From Candidatus Intricatilinea gracilis (GTDB lineage: Bacteria > Pseudomonadota > Gammaproteobacteria > Burkholderiales > Burkholderiaceae_C), in contig JADJDQ010000002.1 of assembly GCA_016702605.1 (NCBI GenBank), positions 455,001 to 519,000 on the forward strand: a stretch of 64,000 bases of DNA, in the 5' to 3' direction. Made by a program: the position numbers and the translations under genes. This document shows positions 27,245 to 35,814 of the stretch, piece by piece; position 1 is the stretch's first letter, and each line of letters starts with the position of its first letter. A model generated the notes under the pieces. It saw only the letters and a list, made by a program, of their open reading frames with translations, was not told the DNA's origin and made no database searches.

Positions 27245-28567
27245 TCAGCGGCATACGAGCGCCTCAGGCGCCTCGTTGGACAACACGGCCAGGGCATCGA
27301 TGCGCCTGATCGCCGTGCCACACAGCGGCGCGCTGCTGCGGCGCAGCCGCTCGACCACTTGATCCGGCACCAGCAAGGGGTCGAGCGAACGCAGCAACGC
27401 CGCCGTGCCCGCCACCATCGGCGCCGCCATCGACGTGCCCCTCCAGGTGGCGTATTGGCCGCCCGGAATCGAACTGCTGATGCCTTCACCCGGCGCAGCC
27501 AGATGCACCCACGAGCCGAAGTTGCTGAAGGGCGCCAGCCGATCGTCGGCGCTGCTCGCGGCAACCGCCATCAGTCCGTACGCGCCTTCGGCGGCGGGGT
27601 ATTCACGTGTCCTGTCGGTGGCGCTGTTGCCAGCCGCAGCGGCAATGACGGCGCCACCGGTGCGGGCGCAGCGCAGCTTGTCGTTGGCAAAGCCGGGGTC
27701 GTTGCGGGCTTCCTCGGGTTCGTCCAGGTCTGGCTCGGCACAACTCACGACCTTGGCGATGGTGTCCAGGATGTGGGTGCGCTCGGGGCTGCCCAGGCTC
27801 AGGTTGATGACCTGGGCGCCGTCGTCGGTCGTCGGGTCGCCGTCCGGGTCGACTGCGTACAACATGGCCTGCCCCAGCACCCAGGCGTTGCCGACACCGT
27901 CGCTGTCGAGCACACGCAGCGGCATGATCTGCGCGTCCGGCGCCACCAGTGACACGAGACCAGCCACAAACGTGCCATGGCCGAAGCCGGCCGCCGTCGC
28001 GTCACCCACTTCGCTCGGATCGTTGTCGAGGTCGACGAAATCGAAGCCGGGCAACAACTTGCCGGCCAGGGCCGAGTGCTGCACATCGACACCACTGTCG
28101 AGCACCGCCACACGCACGCCGGCTCCCCGGGCAAAACGATGCGCCTGGTCGAGGCGCAGGGTCTGCGGCGCCCACTGCGTGGTGTACGCGGCCGGGTCAC
28201 CCAGGGCCCAGGCCACGTTGCGGCGCGCCTCGGGGCTGCCGTGCAGGAAGTTCGGTTCGGCCGCCCGCACGCCGATTTCCACGTCGAGTGCTTCGATCAG
28301 GTGGTGAAGGTCGGCCGCTGGATCGACCTTCAGCCGATAGATCGGGCGTGAACCGAACTGGTCGATCACGACCACCGGATACCGGGCCAGCAAACCAGGC
28401 AGCAGCGCCGAACTCTCGAGTTCGATCAACACCTCTCCAGGCACCGCGACGCTGGCGGCCTGAGCCGGCGCATGCAACGCCAGTGCACCCAGCACCACAC
28501 TAGCGACCAGCAGGGCGCCGCGCAGCTGCGTCAGCGCGCGTGTTCGAATTTCTTGGACGATGGACAT
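27245..28567 (-). CDS. Secreted subtilisin-family (S8) serine protease, short form
   Basis: The 440-residue protease starts at ATG 28,567 (MSIVQEIRTRALTQL), with AAGGTG upstream. It has a signal peptide (GALLVASVVLGALALHAPAQA) and a propeptide-like N-domain with a VVVIDQFGSRPIYRLKV segment. The S8 domain has Asp in VAVLDSGVDVQH, His in GFGHGTFVAGLVSL and Ser in WRGTSMAAPMVAGTAALL, so the triad looks intact. There is no C-terminal PPC domain. It follows the CHAT gene by 85 bases on the same strand and is likely cotranscribed with it. Confidence 0.92.
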   Translation of the reverse strand: MSIVQEIRTRALTQLRGALLVASVVLGALALHAPAQAASVAVPGEVLIELESSALLPGLLARYPVVVIDQFGSRPIYRLKVDPAADLHHLIEALDVEIGVRAAEPNFLHGSPEARRNVAWALGDPAAYTTQWAPQTLRLDQAHRFARGAGVRVAVLDSGVDVQHSALAGKLLPGFDFVDLDNDPSEVGDATAAGFGHGTFVAGLVSLVAPDAQIMPLRVLDSDGVGNAWVLGQAMLYAVDPDGDPTTDDGAQVINLSLGSPERTHILDTIAKVVSCAEPDLDEPEEARNDPGFANDKLRCARTGGAVIAAAAGNSATDRTREYPAAEGAYGLMAVAASSADDRLAPFSNFGSWVHLAAPGEGISSSIPGGQYATWRGTSMAAPMVAGTAALLRSLDPLLVPDQVVERLRRSSAPLCGTAIRRIDALAVLSNEAPEALVCR

Positions 28568-28652
28568 GGGGACACCTTGACGTTGCGTGCGAAAGCAGGA
28601 TCGGTTGGACGACTGGGTCGGGGCGTGGTTCGAACGGCGGATGCGAGCAGTG

Positions 28653-31499
28653 CTACCAGGCACCGTGCAGCGCAAAACCCGCCCAGAAGAACGGATGGGG
28701 ATGGTTGTTCAGGGTGTCGATCTGGGCCTGCCGCAAGGCAGCCGCCGTGCCGGCGCCACCACGCAGGGCGGTGTAGAAGCTGGTCATGAAGGCAGCGGTG
28801 ACGCCGTCGTCCACCGGCCACAGGCTGGCGACCACCCGGGCGCAACCACCCACCAGAAACGCCCGGACCAGACCGACCATCTCGTCACCCTGGCCGGAAT
28901 CGGACAAACCCGTCTCGCAAGCACTCAGCACGACCAGGTTGCCGCGCAGCGGCAGGCTTTCGACCAGATCGACCGTGAGCGCGCCGTCGTGAAGTTGCAG
29001 GGCCGAAAAGCGCGGGCTGTCACTGCGAAAGCGGGCATGGCAGGCCAGGTGGACGATGTCCGCAGCCTCGCCGTGCTCGCGCAGTGTCGCCATCGTGGCC
29101 TGCTCGTCGACATACATGCGGCCGTTTGGAAACAGACCCGCCACCACCCGGGCCTCACTGGCCGCGTGGGCTAGGCGAAGCGAGTCGCCGATGGCCAGCA
29201 CCGAACTCGCCGGCCGGGTGCTCAGGTTCAGGTGGCGCAACGCCAGCCGCGCGCTGGGTGCACAGGCCAGTTCGACCTGTTGCGCCAGATAGTGTCGGCC
29301 GTCGTACAAGGCGGCAAATGGCAACTCGCCGAGCCGGCCATGTGGCACGACGACGACCCGCCGGCATCCGGACAGTGCCTCGGCCAGCGGCGCCCACACC
29401 AGTCGATGGAGCTGTGCCAGCCGTGTCTGGGTGCGCCGGGTCAGGCTGTCCAGATGTGCCTGCATGTGGGCCTTGCCCTGGCTGAGGGTCTCGAGCTGGA
29501 AACGTGCCGCCTGCAGCGCGAGCTGAACCTCGCTCCAGCTCGCCAGCTGCCGATGCACGTCGATGCCCGCCGACGTCGCGACACAGGCAAACAGCTCGTC
29601 GTCGAGCACGCCGTATTCGATCAGTGCGCCGGTGTCTCCCAGCGACCGGCACAGGGCCGCCAGATCGACCCCGGCGTCGGCCATCGACGGACCGGTCACC
29701 GTGTGTGTCGCCAGCCTGGCGCGCCGGTCCTGTTCGAGCAGGTCGAGCTCGACACGCCGCCGCTCCTGGGTGAGCAATTCGTCGCTGTCGCCCTCGTCGC
29801 CGAGTTTCTGCTCCTCGCGGTAGAGCCGGTTCAGGCGTTCGCGCAGGCTGCGGATGTGGGGCTCGGCCACCCGTTCCGGCCCGTTGGCCAGGCGTTCGGC
29901 CAAGGCACGGGCACGGAACTGGTCGAGGCGTTGCAGCACCAGCACCGCCTGTGCCGGCGACGGCGACCGTTGGTGGGCAGCCAGCGCCAGCCGCAGCAGT
30001 TCCTGGTAGGGCCTGAGGTGATCGGCCAGAAACGCGTGGCGCAGGTCGTCACCCGGCAACACCCGTCGCTGGGCCTCGAACAGGTCGACGGCCGACTCGA
30101 ACGACGAGGCAGCCAGGTCACCCTCGCCCATGGCCTGAGCGGCCAGCCCGAGGCCCGTCTGGCAACGCACCTGCAAGCTGAGCATCTGCATCGCCCGGGC
30201 CCGCTCGAGCGTGGCGCCAAACAGGTCGCGCGCCCGCTCTGCGTGGCCGCCGCGTAGCCGCGCCATGGCCAGCACCGCCTGCGACCTGAGCTCACCCTCG
30301 GGCAAGTCCGCTGCAGCGAAAGCCTGGGCGGCCAGGTCGGCGAGTTTTTCGGCGATATGGGGCCGACCGGAGTCGAGTTCGAGTTCGGCGAACGACAAGC
30401 CGACGGAGGCTTCACCGGCCTGGTTACCCTGCTCGCCGTAGAGCGACGCGGCACGATCGAAGGCCTCGACAGCCTGCGCCCGCTGGCCGAGCAAGGCATA
30501 CAGGCGCCCCAGCTGGGCCTGGGTGCCGGCGAGTTCACCCGCCACGTTCAAGGCCTCGAAGTGAGCGGCGGCGCCTTCGTACAAGGCTTGCGCCTCGGGC
30601 AACATGCGCAGTTCGAGGTAGGCGTCGGCGAGTTGTTTCTCGGCGATGGCCAGCGGCTGCCGCATGGCCAGGGCCTCGTATTTCTGCCTGGCACGTTCCA
30701 GGCCCCGCAGTGCCTCGTCGTAGCGGCCACGCGCCAGTTGCAGCAGCGCGACCGATTCGTCGACCAGCGCTTCGAGCACCGGAAAGCCGTGTGACGCAGC
30801 ACGCATGTGCGCTCGCGCCGAAATACGCAAGGCTTCGTCGAAATCACCCAGCGAGATCAGCGCCGCGGCGAAATTGATGTCGGCCATGATCGAGTGTTCA
30901 TGATCGCCCACACGAGCAAACAGCACCGCTGCCTCACGCGACAGGCGCGCCGCCTCGGCATGCTCACCGCGATTGATGTTCATGCCGGCCAGATTGAGGC
31001 TCACCCGTCCGGCCGCAGGCAGATCACCGGCGGCGATGAACTCGCGTCTGGCCCGTTCGCCACACTCGCCGGCCTCGTCGTACCGGCCCAGCATGGCCAG
31101 GGCGATGATCTTGGACACCTGGGTCTGCACCGCATTGGCCGCCTGGCCCAGACCTCTGAAGAGGGCCGCGGCGGCGTCGAGACTGGGCACGGCTTCAGCC
31201 ATCTCGCCGCACGTGATGTGGGTGACGCCGCGAGTCCAGTTCGCCAGCGCCTGGATCTCCTGGCGGTGCCAGGCAGTCAAGGGTGGCACATCGGCGCGGT
31301 CGAGCAAGGCACACACGGCGCCCGACACACCGGCAGCGCGCGCCGGCTCCGAGCTCCAGACGGCAAAACTCAGGTCCTTGAGCACCCAGGCCAGCAACAG
31401 CGCCTCGGCCGAATCCGCCAGCTCCGGCATGTGACCGGTGCTGGACAGGCGCTCGGCCATGGCGGCCAGGCGCGGACTGTGGCGCTCGACGAGGTTCAC
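28653..31499 (-). CDS. TPR-CHAT protein (caspase-like protease fused to TPR repeats)
   Basis: This protein is about 948 residues. The N-terminal two thirds are helical TPR repeats (for example AEKQLADAYLELRMLPEAQ, RLYALLGQRAQAVEAFDRA). The last 300 or so residues are a CHAT domain, the caspase/separase clan, with the His dyad element HLACHARF and the Cys element VVLSACETG, then SLWPVDD, so catalysis looks possible. No signal peptide is present, so it should be cytosolic, unlike the two exported subtilases. I start at GTG 31,499, 14 bases after the previous stop. An ATG at 31,571 would overlap the upstream gene by 59 bases. Related TPR-CHAT proteases act in programmed responses such as gasdermin cleavage or CRISPR-linked systems. 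Confidence 0.88.
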   Translation of the reverse strand: MNLVERHSPRLAAMAERLSSTGHMPELADSAEALLLAWVLKDLSFAVWSSEPARAAGVSGAVCALLDRADVPPLTAWHRQEIQALANWTRGVTHITCGEMAEAVPSLDAAAALFRGLGQAANAVQTQVSKIIALAMLGRYDEAGECGERARREFIAAGDLPAAGRVSLNLAGMNINRGEHAEAARLSREAAVLFARVGDHEHSIMADINFAAALISLGDFDEALRISARAHMRAASHGFPVLEALVDESVALLQLARGRYDEALRGLERARQKYEALAMRQPLAIAEKQLADAYLELRMLPEAQALYEGAAAHFEALNVAGELAGTQAQLGRLYALLGQRAQAVEAFDRAASLYGEQGNQAGEASVGLSFAELELDSGRPHIAEKLADLAAQAFAAADLPEGELRSQAVLAMARLRGGHAERARDLFGATLERARAMQMLSLQVRCQTGLGLAAQAMGEGDLAASSFESAVDLFEAQRRVLPGDDLRHAFLADHLRPYQELLRLALAAHQRSPSPAQAVLVLQRLDQFRARALAERLANGPERVAEPHIRSLRERLNRLYREEQKLGDEGDSDELLTQERRRVELDLLEQDRRARLATHTVTGPSMADAGVDLAALCRSLGDTGALIEYGVLDDELFACVATSAGIDVHRQLASWSEVQLALQAARFQLETLSQGKAHMQAHLDSLTRRTQTRLAQLHRLVWAPLAEALSGCRRVVVVPHGRLGELPFAALYDGRHYLAQQVELACAPSARLALRHLNLSTRPASSVLAIGDSLRLAHAASEARVVAGLFPNGRMYVDEQATMATLREHGEAADIVHLACHARFRSDSPRFSALQLHDGALTVDLVESLPLRGNLVVLSACETGLSDSGQGDEMVGLVRAFLVGGCARVVASLWPVDDGVTAAFMTSFYTALRGGAGTAAALRQAQIDTLNNHPHPFFWAGFALHGAW

Positions 31500-31512
31500 G
31501 GCGACTGGGGTC

Positions 31513-32043
31513 TCATCGGTTGCGCCCACCCACTTCGATGGCAGGCAGCGTGATGTCGACGCCACCCACACGCAGGGTGAGCAGGTAGGTGCCGGTGTTC
31601 ACGCCGTCCAGGCGGAACTCACCCATGTCGTCGAGTGCGGCCGACCGCGCAGGACCGGGGCTGCGTTCGTCGCAGGTCACCAGTTCGAGCACGCCACTTT
31701 CGTCCGGCCCGAGGATCTGACCACTCAGCATGAAGGCGCCGGCGTTCGGGCTGATGCGCAGGTCGACGTCGCGGCCCTGGGCATTGAACAGCAGGTGACG
31801 TGTTTCGGACGAGGCCGAGCGCAGACCGGTGGCCAGGGCGGGCTGGGCCCAGCTGTCGAAACTCAGCACGGCGCGCACCAGCCGCAATGCAGCCTGGCCG
31901 ACCGCGGCGACCGGGCCAGGTGCGGCTGCCGACCACAAGGCGATCGCTGCCTGCACGCTGTGCGCCGGTGCGTCGTCAAGTGCCACCGCTTGCTGTACCA
32001 GGCGGACAAATTCGTCGTCGCTCGTGCTCACGATGGGTTTCAT
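31513..32043 (-). CDS. Small protein with C-terminal beta-sandwich, encoded before the CHAT gene
   Basis: The product is about 176 residues. The N-terminal half is helical (DDEFVRLVQQAVALDDAP). The C-terminal half resembles a carboxypeptidase-regulatory/CnaB-like fold (AFMLSGQILGPDESG, then LDDMGEFRLDGVNTGTYLL). No signal peptide or zinc-binding anti-sigma motif is visible. A predicted promoter whose transcript starts near 32,065 rules out the ATG at 32,067 and favours ATG 32,043 (MKPIVSTSDDEF) or 32,055. Position between the sigma gene and the CHAT gene suggests a regulator or adaptor. I cannot name its function. Confidence 0.7.
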   Translation of the reverse strand: MKPIVSTSDDEFVRLVQQAVALDDAPAHSVQAAIALWSAAAPGPVAAVGQAALRLVRAVLSFDSWAQPALATGLRSASSETRHLLFNAQGRDVDLRISPNAGAFMLSGQILGPDESGVLELVTCDERSPGPARSAALDDMGEFRLDGVNTGTYLLTLRVGGVDITLPAIEVGGRNR

Positions 32044-32071
32044 GGTGTTCGGCATGGGGTGGCGCATGCAA

Positions 32072-32102
32072 CACAGAGTGGTGGGTACGCCGGGAAATAC
32101 AT
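32072..32102 (-). promoter_or_regulatory. Putative ECF-type promoter of the beta-protein/CHAT/protease operon
   Basis: On the minus strand ATGTATTTCC (32,102-32,093), 14 bases, then CTCTGTG (32,078-32,072). This matches the element at 27,102-27,132 in both blocks and in spacing. It lies in the 106-bp gap after the sigma factor gene. Confidence 0.6.
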
Positions 32103-32149
32103 GGCGGCATCAAAAATGACAAATTCGCGACCAGGCGAGTCGCTGGCAC

Positions 32150-32956
32150 TCAACTCACGAGGCGACGCAACTTGTCCAGGCAACGAGACCGGGTCGGCCC
32201 GATGCTGCCGACCGACGCCCCCATGCGACGCGCCACTTCCTCGTAACTCAGCGTGTCGTCCTCGTCGCGAAACATCAGCAGCAGCAGATCGCGGCAGCGG
32301 GTGTCGAGCCGCTCGAGTGCGTTGCGCAACTGGTTGAGCTGCTGCAGGTGGTCGAGGGCCTCCTCGGCGATCGGTGTGTCGTCGGCCAGATCCCAGTCGG
32401 CCGAGATCGAGACGTCGTCGCCGCTGTCGTCGCTGCGCGCCATCGACACCGTGCGTTTGCCTTTGCGCAACAGCAGCAGGCTCTCGCGCTTGGCCGTGGT
32501 GACGATCCAGGCCTGCAGGTGATGGGGCTCGGCAATACGCGGCAGATGCTGGAGCAGACGCGAAAAGACGGTCTGGAAGACATCGGCCGCCGTGTGTTCG
32601 TCCAGCCCGGCGCGCCTGACGATGGCATACACCAGGCGCTGATATCGCTCGACCAGCTGCGCCCAGGCCGTACCGTCACCAGCCCGGCAACGCGCTACCA
32701 ACGTGGCATCGTCGACTTCGGCAGATGCTGCAGGTGGTGGCAGCACGGGCGGGGGGCGGGAAGCGGCAACATGGGCTTGGGATCGCATGGGGGCTGGCTG
32801 CAACGGGCAGTCTCTGGTCGATGTGGCGGTGCGCGGCTGTGTCGGAATCTCGGTCAGCACCGGACGGGCCACACACTGCAGCGGCGGATGGTGCAATTTC
32901 CGTTCTTGACGATGGGCAATCATCTGGACGTACTCGATGGGTGGAGTGGTCGACAT
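32150..32956 (-). CDS. ECF-type RNA polymerase sigma factor
   Basis: The product is about 268 residues if started at ATG 32,956. Sigma region 2 is visible (LVARCRAGDGTAWAQLVERY, then AADVFQTVFSRLL), as is region 4 (LSYEEVARRMGASVGSIGPT, then RSRCLDKLRRL). A Pro-rich N-terminal extension of about 80 residues precedes region 2. No good ribosome site marks the start; 33,052, 32,923 or 32,788 are alternatives. Sigma factors ending in this IGPTRxRCLxKL motif are often linked to CHAT genes. No classical anti-sigma gene is adjacent, so its control is unclear. It is predicted to drive the two promoters with the shared motif. Confidence 0.88.
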   Translation of the reverse strand: MSTTPPIEYVQMIAHRQERKLHHPPLQCVARPVLTEIPTQPRTATSTRDCPLQPAPMRSQAHVAASRPPPVLPPPAASAEVDDATLVARCRAGDGTAWAQLVERYQRLVYAIVRRAGLDEHTAADVFQTVFSRLLQHLPRIAEPHHLQAWIVTTAKRESLLLLRKGKRTVSMARSDDSGDDVSISADWDLADDTPIAEEALDHLQQLNQLRNALERLDTRCRDLLLLMFRDEDDTLSYEEVARRMGASVGSIGPTRSRCLDKLRRLVS

Positions 32957-33212
32957 CCGCTGCGCTTGCTCTAGGCTGACAAGGCGTCGAGTGGTGTGCA
33001 GTGGTGCGTGCCTGGTTTGAATTCTGTAAGTGGGACACTTTCCCATATGCACCAGCCATGCCAGAACAGAAAGTGATAAAAATCAACTACTTGGCTCCCG
33101 CATGGTCACACGGTCGATCGCCCTTCGGGTGATTTGCACACCCGCAGTGGGGGATATGCCCCGACAACGGCCAGAATGAAGCCACACCTCAGCGCCCCAG
33201 GAGCACCCCCAC

Positions 33213-34403
33213 ATGACTTCGCCACCCCGCATTCCCGGCCGGCGCCTGCTGCATTCACCCGGCCCCACGCCGTTGCCCGACGCCGTGCTGCAGGCCATGA
33301 GCAACCAGCCCATGGACCTGGCCGACCCACGTGTCGACGCCAACATCGCCGCCTGTGAACTGGGCCTGAAACGCCTGCTGCAAACCGACCGCGCCGACGT
33401 GTTCATGTACGCCGCCAACGGCCACGGCGTGTGGGAGGCGGTGGTCGAGAACCTGGCCGCACCCGGCGAGAGCTTGCTGGTGCCGGGCACCGGGCATTTC
33501 AGTGAGTCGTGGGCGATCCAGGCCGAGGCACTGGGTCGACAGGTGCTGCGTACGCCATGGGCACCCGGTTGGCCCATCGACGCCGATGCCGTCGAACAGG
33601 TGCTGCGCGACGACCGCCGCCACACCATCAAGGCCGTGCTGGCGGTGCACACCGACACCGCCGGTGGGGTAACCAGCGACATCGGCGCGCTTCGGCGCGC
33701 CATCGACGCCGCCCAGCACCCGGCCCTGCTGGTGGCCGACGTGGTGGCGTCACTCGGCGCCGCGCCGTTTGCCATGGACACACTCGGTGTCGACGTCGCC
33801 GTGGGGGCCTCACAAAAAGGCCTGATGTGTCCGCCCGGCCTGGGGTTCGTGGCGGTCAACGCCGTCGCATTCGGCGTGGCCGAGCGCAACCCTGCGCCGC
33901 GGTTCTACTGGGACTGGGTGCGCCGCAAACACGATCTGTCGTATCGCAAGTTCTGCGGCACACCACCCCAGAACATGCTGCTGGGACTCGAGGCCGCGCT
34001 CGGGCTGATCTTTGCCGAGGGGCTCGACCAGGTCTGGCAGCGCCATGCCCGACTCGCCGGCGCCGTGCATGCCGCGGTGCAAGGCTGGCGCACCGGCGGC
34101 GCGCTGGACTTCTTCGGCCAGCAGGCGGCCAGCCGTTCGGTGTCGGTCACCACCATCACGCTGGGCCCGGGCATCGATGTGGAAGCCTTGCGCAGTGTGG
34201 CGCGCGAACGTTTCCAGGTGGCCATCGCCGGTGGGCTGGGCCCACTCACCGGCAAGGCCTTTCGCATCGGCCATCTGGGCGACTGCAACCCGGCCATGAT
34301 CCTGGGCGCGATCGGCGGCGTCGAGGCAGCGCTGCTCTGTCTGGGCGTAGACGTGGGTGAAGGCGGCACGCGCCGCGCGGTGGCAAGCCTGGCGCAAGGG
34401 TGA
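33213..34403 (+). CDS. Class V aminotransferase (serine/alanine-glyoxylate type)
   Basis: The 396-residue PLP enzyme starts RRLLHSPGPTPLPDAVLQAM, a typical N-terminus of alanine- or serine-glyoxylate aminotransferases. The PLP-binding Lys is in GASQKGLMCPPGL, preceded by the Asp in LVADVVASLG. The C-terminal small domain has FRIGHLGDCN. It likely moves an amino group from Ser or Ala to glyoxylate. GGAG lies about 7 bases upstream of the ATG. It is divergent from the sigma factor gene and shows no functional link to the protease cluster. Confidence 0.9.
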   Translation: MTSPPRIPGRRLLHSPGPTPLPDAVLQAMSNQPMDLADPRVDANIAACELGLKRLLQTDRADVFMYAANGHGVWEAVVENLAAPGESLLVPGTGHFSESWAIQAEALGRQVLRTPWAPGWPIDADAVEQVLRDDRRHTIKAVLAVHTDTAGGVTSDIGALRRAIDAAQHPALLVADVVASLGAAPFAMDTLGVDVAVGASQKGLMCPPGLGFVAVNAVAFGVAERNPAPRFYWDWVRRKHDLSYRKFCGTPPQNMLLGLEAALGLIFAEGLDQVWQRHARLAGAVHAAVQGWRTGGALDFFGQQAASRSVSVTTITLGPGIDVEALRSVARERFQVAIAGGLGPLTGKAFRIGHLGDCNPAMILGAIGGVEAALLCLGVDVGEGGTRRAVASLAQG

Positions 34404-34602
34404 GCCCGGCGTGCCGACGCCGACACATGCGGGCAGCTCACGCCGCGCCACGCAGCAGCGGACACGAGTGACCGTCTGCGCCGTAGCCGGCACAAAGTGT
34501 TGCCAGATGTTGTGACGCGGCTCAGCCAGGTCGGGCGCCGCCGGCAGGCATCAGGTCAGCCCTGCCAGTGCAACGTGGTTGCTACACCAGATCCGCGGGT
34601 GA

Positions 34603-34953
34603 TCAGGATCCACCCAACATCCGGCGCAACCAGGCAAACAGGCCGGCTTCGGCCTTGGCTGGCGCGGCAGGTGCGGCTGGTGCCACAGGTGCAGCAGGCC
34701 GAGCTGCCAGTTTGGGCGCCGAGGCTGCCGCGTGCGGAGGAACTGACACCGAGGGGGCGGAACCAGGCCGGGCCGCCATGGCCGCAACTGGCGCCTGCGG
34801 CAGTTGCGCACGCGCGGACAACGCCGCCTGCAGTTGCGCGTAGTGACGACGCAGAACGGCGTCAGTGGGCGGAAGACCGAGGATGCGGTTGCGCTCGCCA
34901 AGCGCGTGTCGCCGCAGCACGGAGTCGGAGGGCAGAGTGTCCAGATGAACCAT
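34603..34953 (-). CDS. Hypothetical 116-residue Ala/Pro-rich protein
   Basis: The start at ATG 34,953 (MVHLDTLPSDSVLRRHAL) has TGGAGA about 8 bases upstream. The N-terminal half has two similar segments, LPSDSVLRRHALGERNRILG and LPPTDAVLRRHYAQLQAAL, an internal repeat. The middle is low-complexity Ala/Pro. The C-terminus is a short amphipathic helix (GLFAWLRRMLGGS) that may touch the membrane. The family is not recognised. Confidence 0.6.
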   Translation of the reverse strand: MVHLDTLPSDSVLRRHALGERNRILGLPPTDAVLRRHYAQLQAALSARAQLPQAPVAAMAARPGSAPSVSVPPHAAASAPKLAARPAAPVAPAAPAAPAKAEAGLFAWLRRMLGGS

Positions 34954-35340
34954 GGTTTGTCTCCAGAGTGATCCGTTCGGGTACGGATTCGGTCGGTGTC
35001 GCCGCATCGAGTTCAGGCCAGCGTCAACCAGCACAACGCTGCGGCCCAGGGCCCAATGCAAGTCGCAGACCACGCACCGGTCACACCCTCGGGCGCACTG
35101 TGTGCTGGTCCGCTCGACTGCTGGATCGCACGATCGACGCGGCAATCATGATCACGGGCAAGCCAGAGCGCCTGGGCTGGAACGAGAAATCAGCGTTTGA
35201 CGTCAGTCAACCTGGAAACAGCGAATCCCCTTAGCCTGCGTACGCGCGGACGGACACGCTACTGTGTCCAACACCGCAATCCGGCAGACCTGATGTCTCG
35301 AGGCCGGAGGGGGTTTTCGGGTACTTCAAGAGGGTTCGTG
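34954..35340. other. Intergenic region with cytochrome c control elements
   Basis: No gene is visible. It contains the FNR-type box at 35,197-35,210 and upstream sequence of the cytochrome c gene, plus the start region of the divergent 116-residue protein. Confidence 0.5.
35197..35210 (+). promoter_or_regulatory. FNR/Dnr-type box upstream of cytochrome c
   Basis: TTGAC-GTCA-GTCAA is a perfectly symmetric variant of the TTGAT-N4-ATCAA site. A weak -10 (TAGCCT, 35,232-35,237) would place the start near 35,244, with the box centred at about -41, as in class II FNR-dependent promoters. This fits oxygen-responsive expression. Confidence 0.5.
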
Positions 35341-35709
35341 ATGAAGCGACAACAGTTCTCCCTGTGGATCACCGCTGCAGCGTTCGCGCTGGGTGGCGCC
35401 GTGTTCACCGTACCGGCTCAGGCCGCCGTCGACGCCGATGCGGCGCAGGCCCTGGCCAAGAAGAACGACTGCATGAAGTGCCATGCGATCAGCAAGGACA
35501 AGAAGGGTCCGTCGTACAAGAAGATCGCCGCCAAATACAAGGGCAAGGCCGACGGTCAGGAGAAGACGATCAAGAACATGACCGTGGCTTCCAAGGTCAA
35601 GCTCGACGACGGCACCGAAGAAGACCACAAGATCGTCAAGCTCGATCCAGCCAAACCAGCCGACATGGCGGCCATCAAGAATCTGGCCGACTGGATCCTG
35701 TCGCAGTGA
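35341..35709 (+). CDS. Periplasmic class I c-type cytochrome
   Basis: The 122-residue precursor has a signal peptide (residues 1-28, cleavage near AQAAVD) and one haem site CMKCH, followed by a C-terminal ADWILSQ helix typical of c551-like cytochromes. Methionines at KNMTVA and PADMAA could supply the sixth ligand; which one does is unclear. It acts in periplasmic electron transfer. Its neighbour is a Tat-exported molybdenum hydroxylase lacking its own cytochrome subunit, so this protein is a plausible electron acceptor for it. Confidence 0.88.
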   Translation: MKRQQFSLWITAAAFALGGAVFTVPAQAAVDADAAQALAKKNDCMKCHAISKDKKGPSYKKIAAKYKGKADGQEKTIKNMTVASKVKLDDGTEEDHKIVKLDPAKPADMAAIKNLADWILSQ

Positions 35710-35814
35710 CGTAGCCTGCAGACCACTGCACCACAGACGGCGTCAGTGGTGCCGAGACCGGCCAGCCACCTCGCGGTGGCCCGGCCGTCCCATCTGAACC
35801 AGCCCGAGGTGTGA

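Noticed and set aside
31514..31571. ATG at 31,571 as the start of the TPR-CHAT gene
   Set aside because: It would overlap the preceding gene by 59 bases and the added residues look non-conserved. GTG 31,499 is preferred, though without a strong ribosome site this is not certain.
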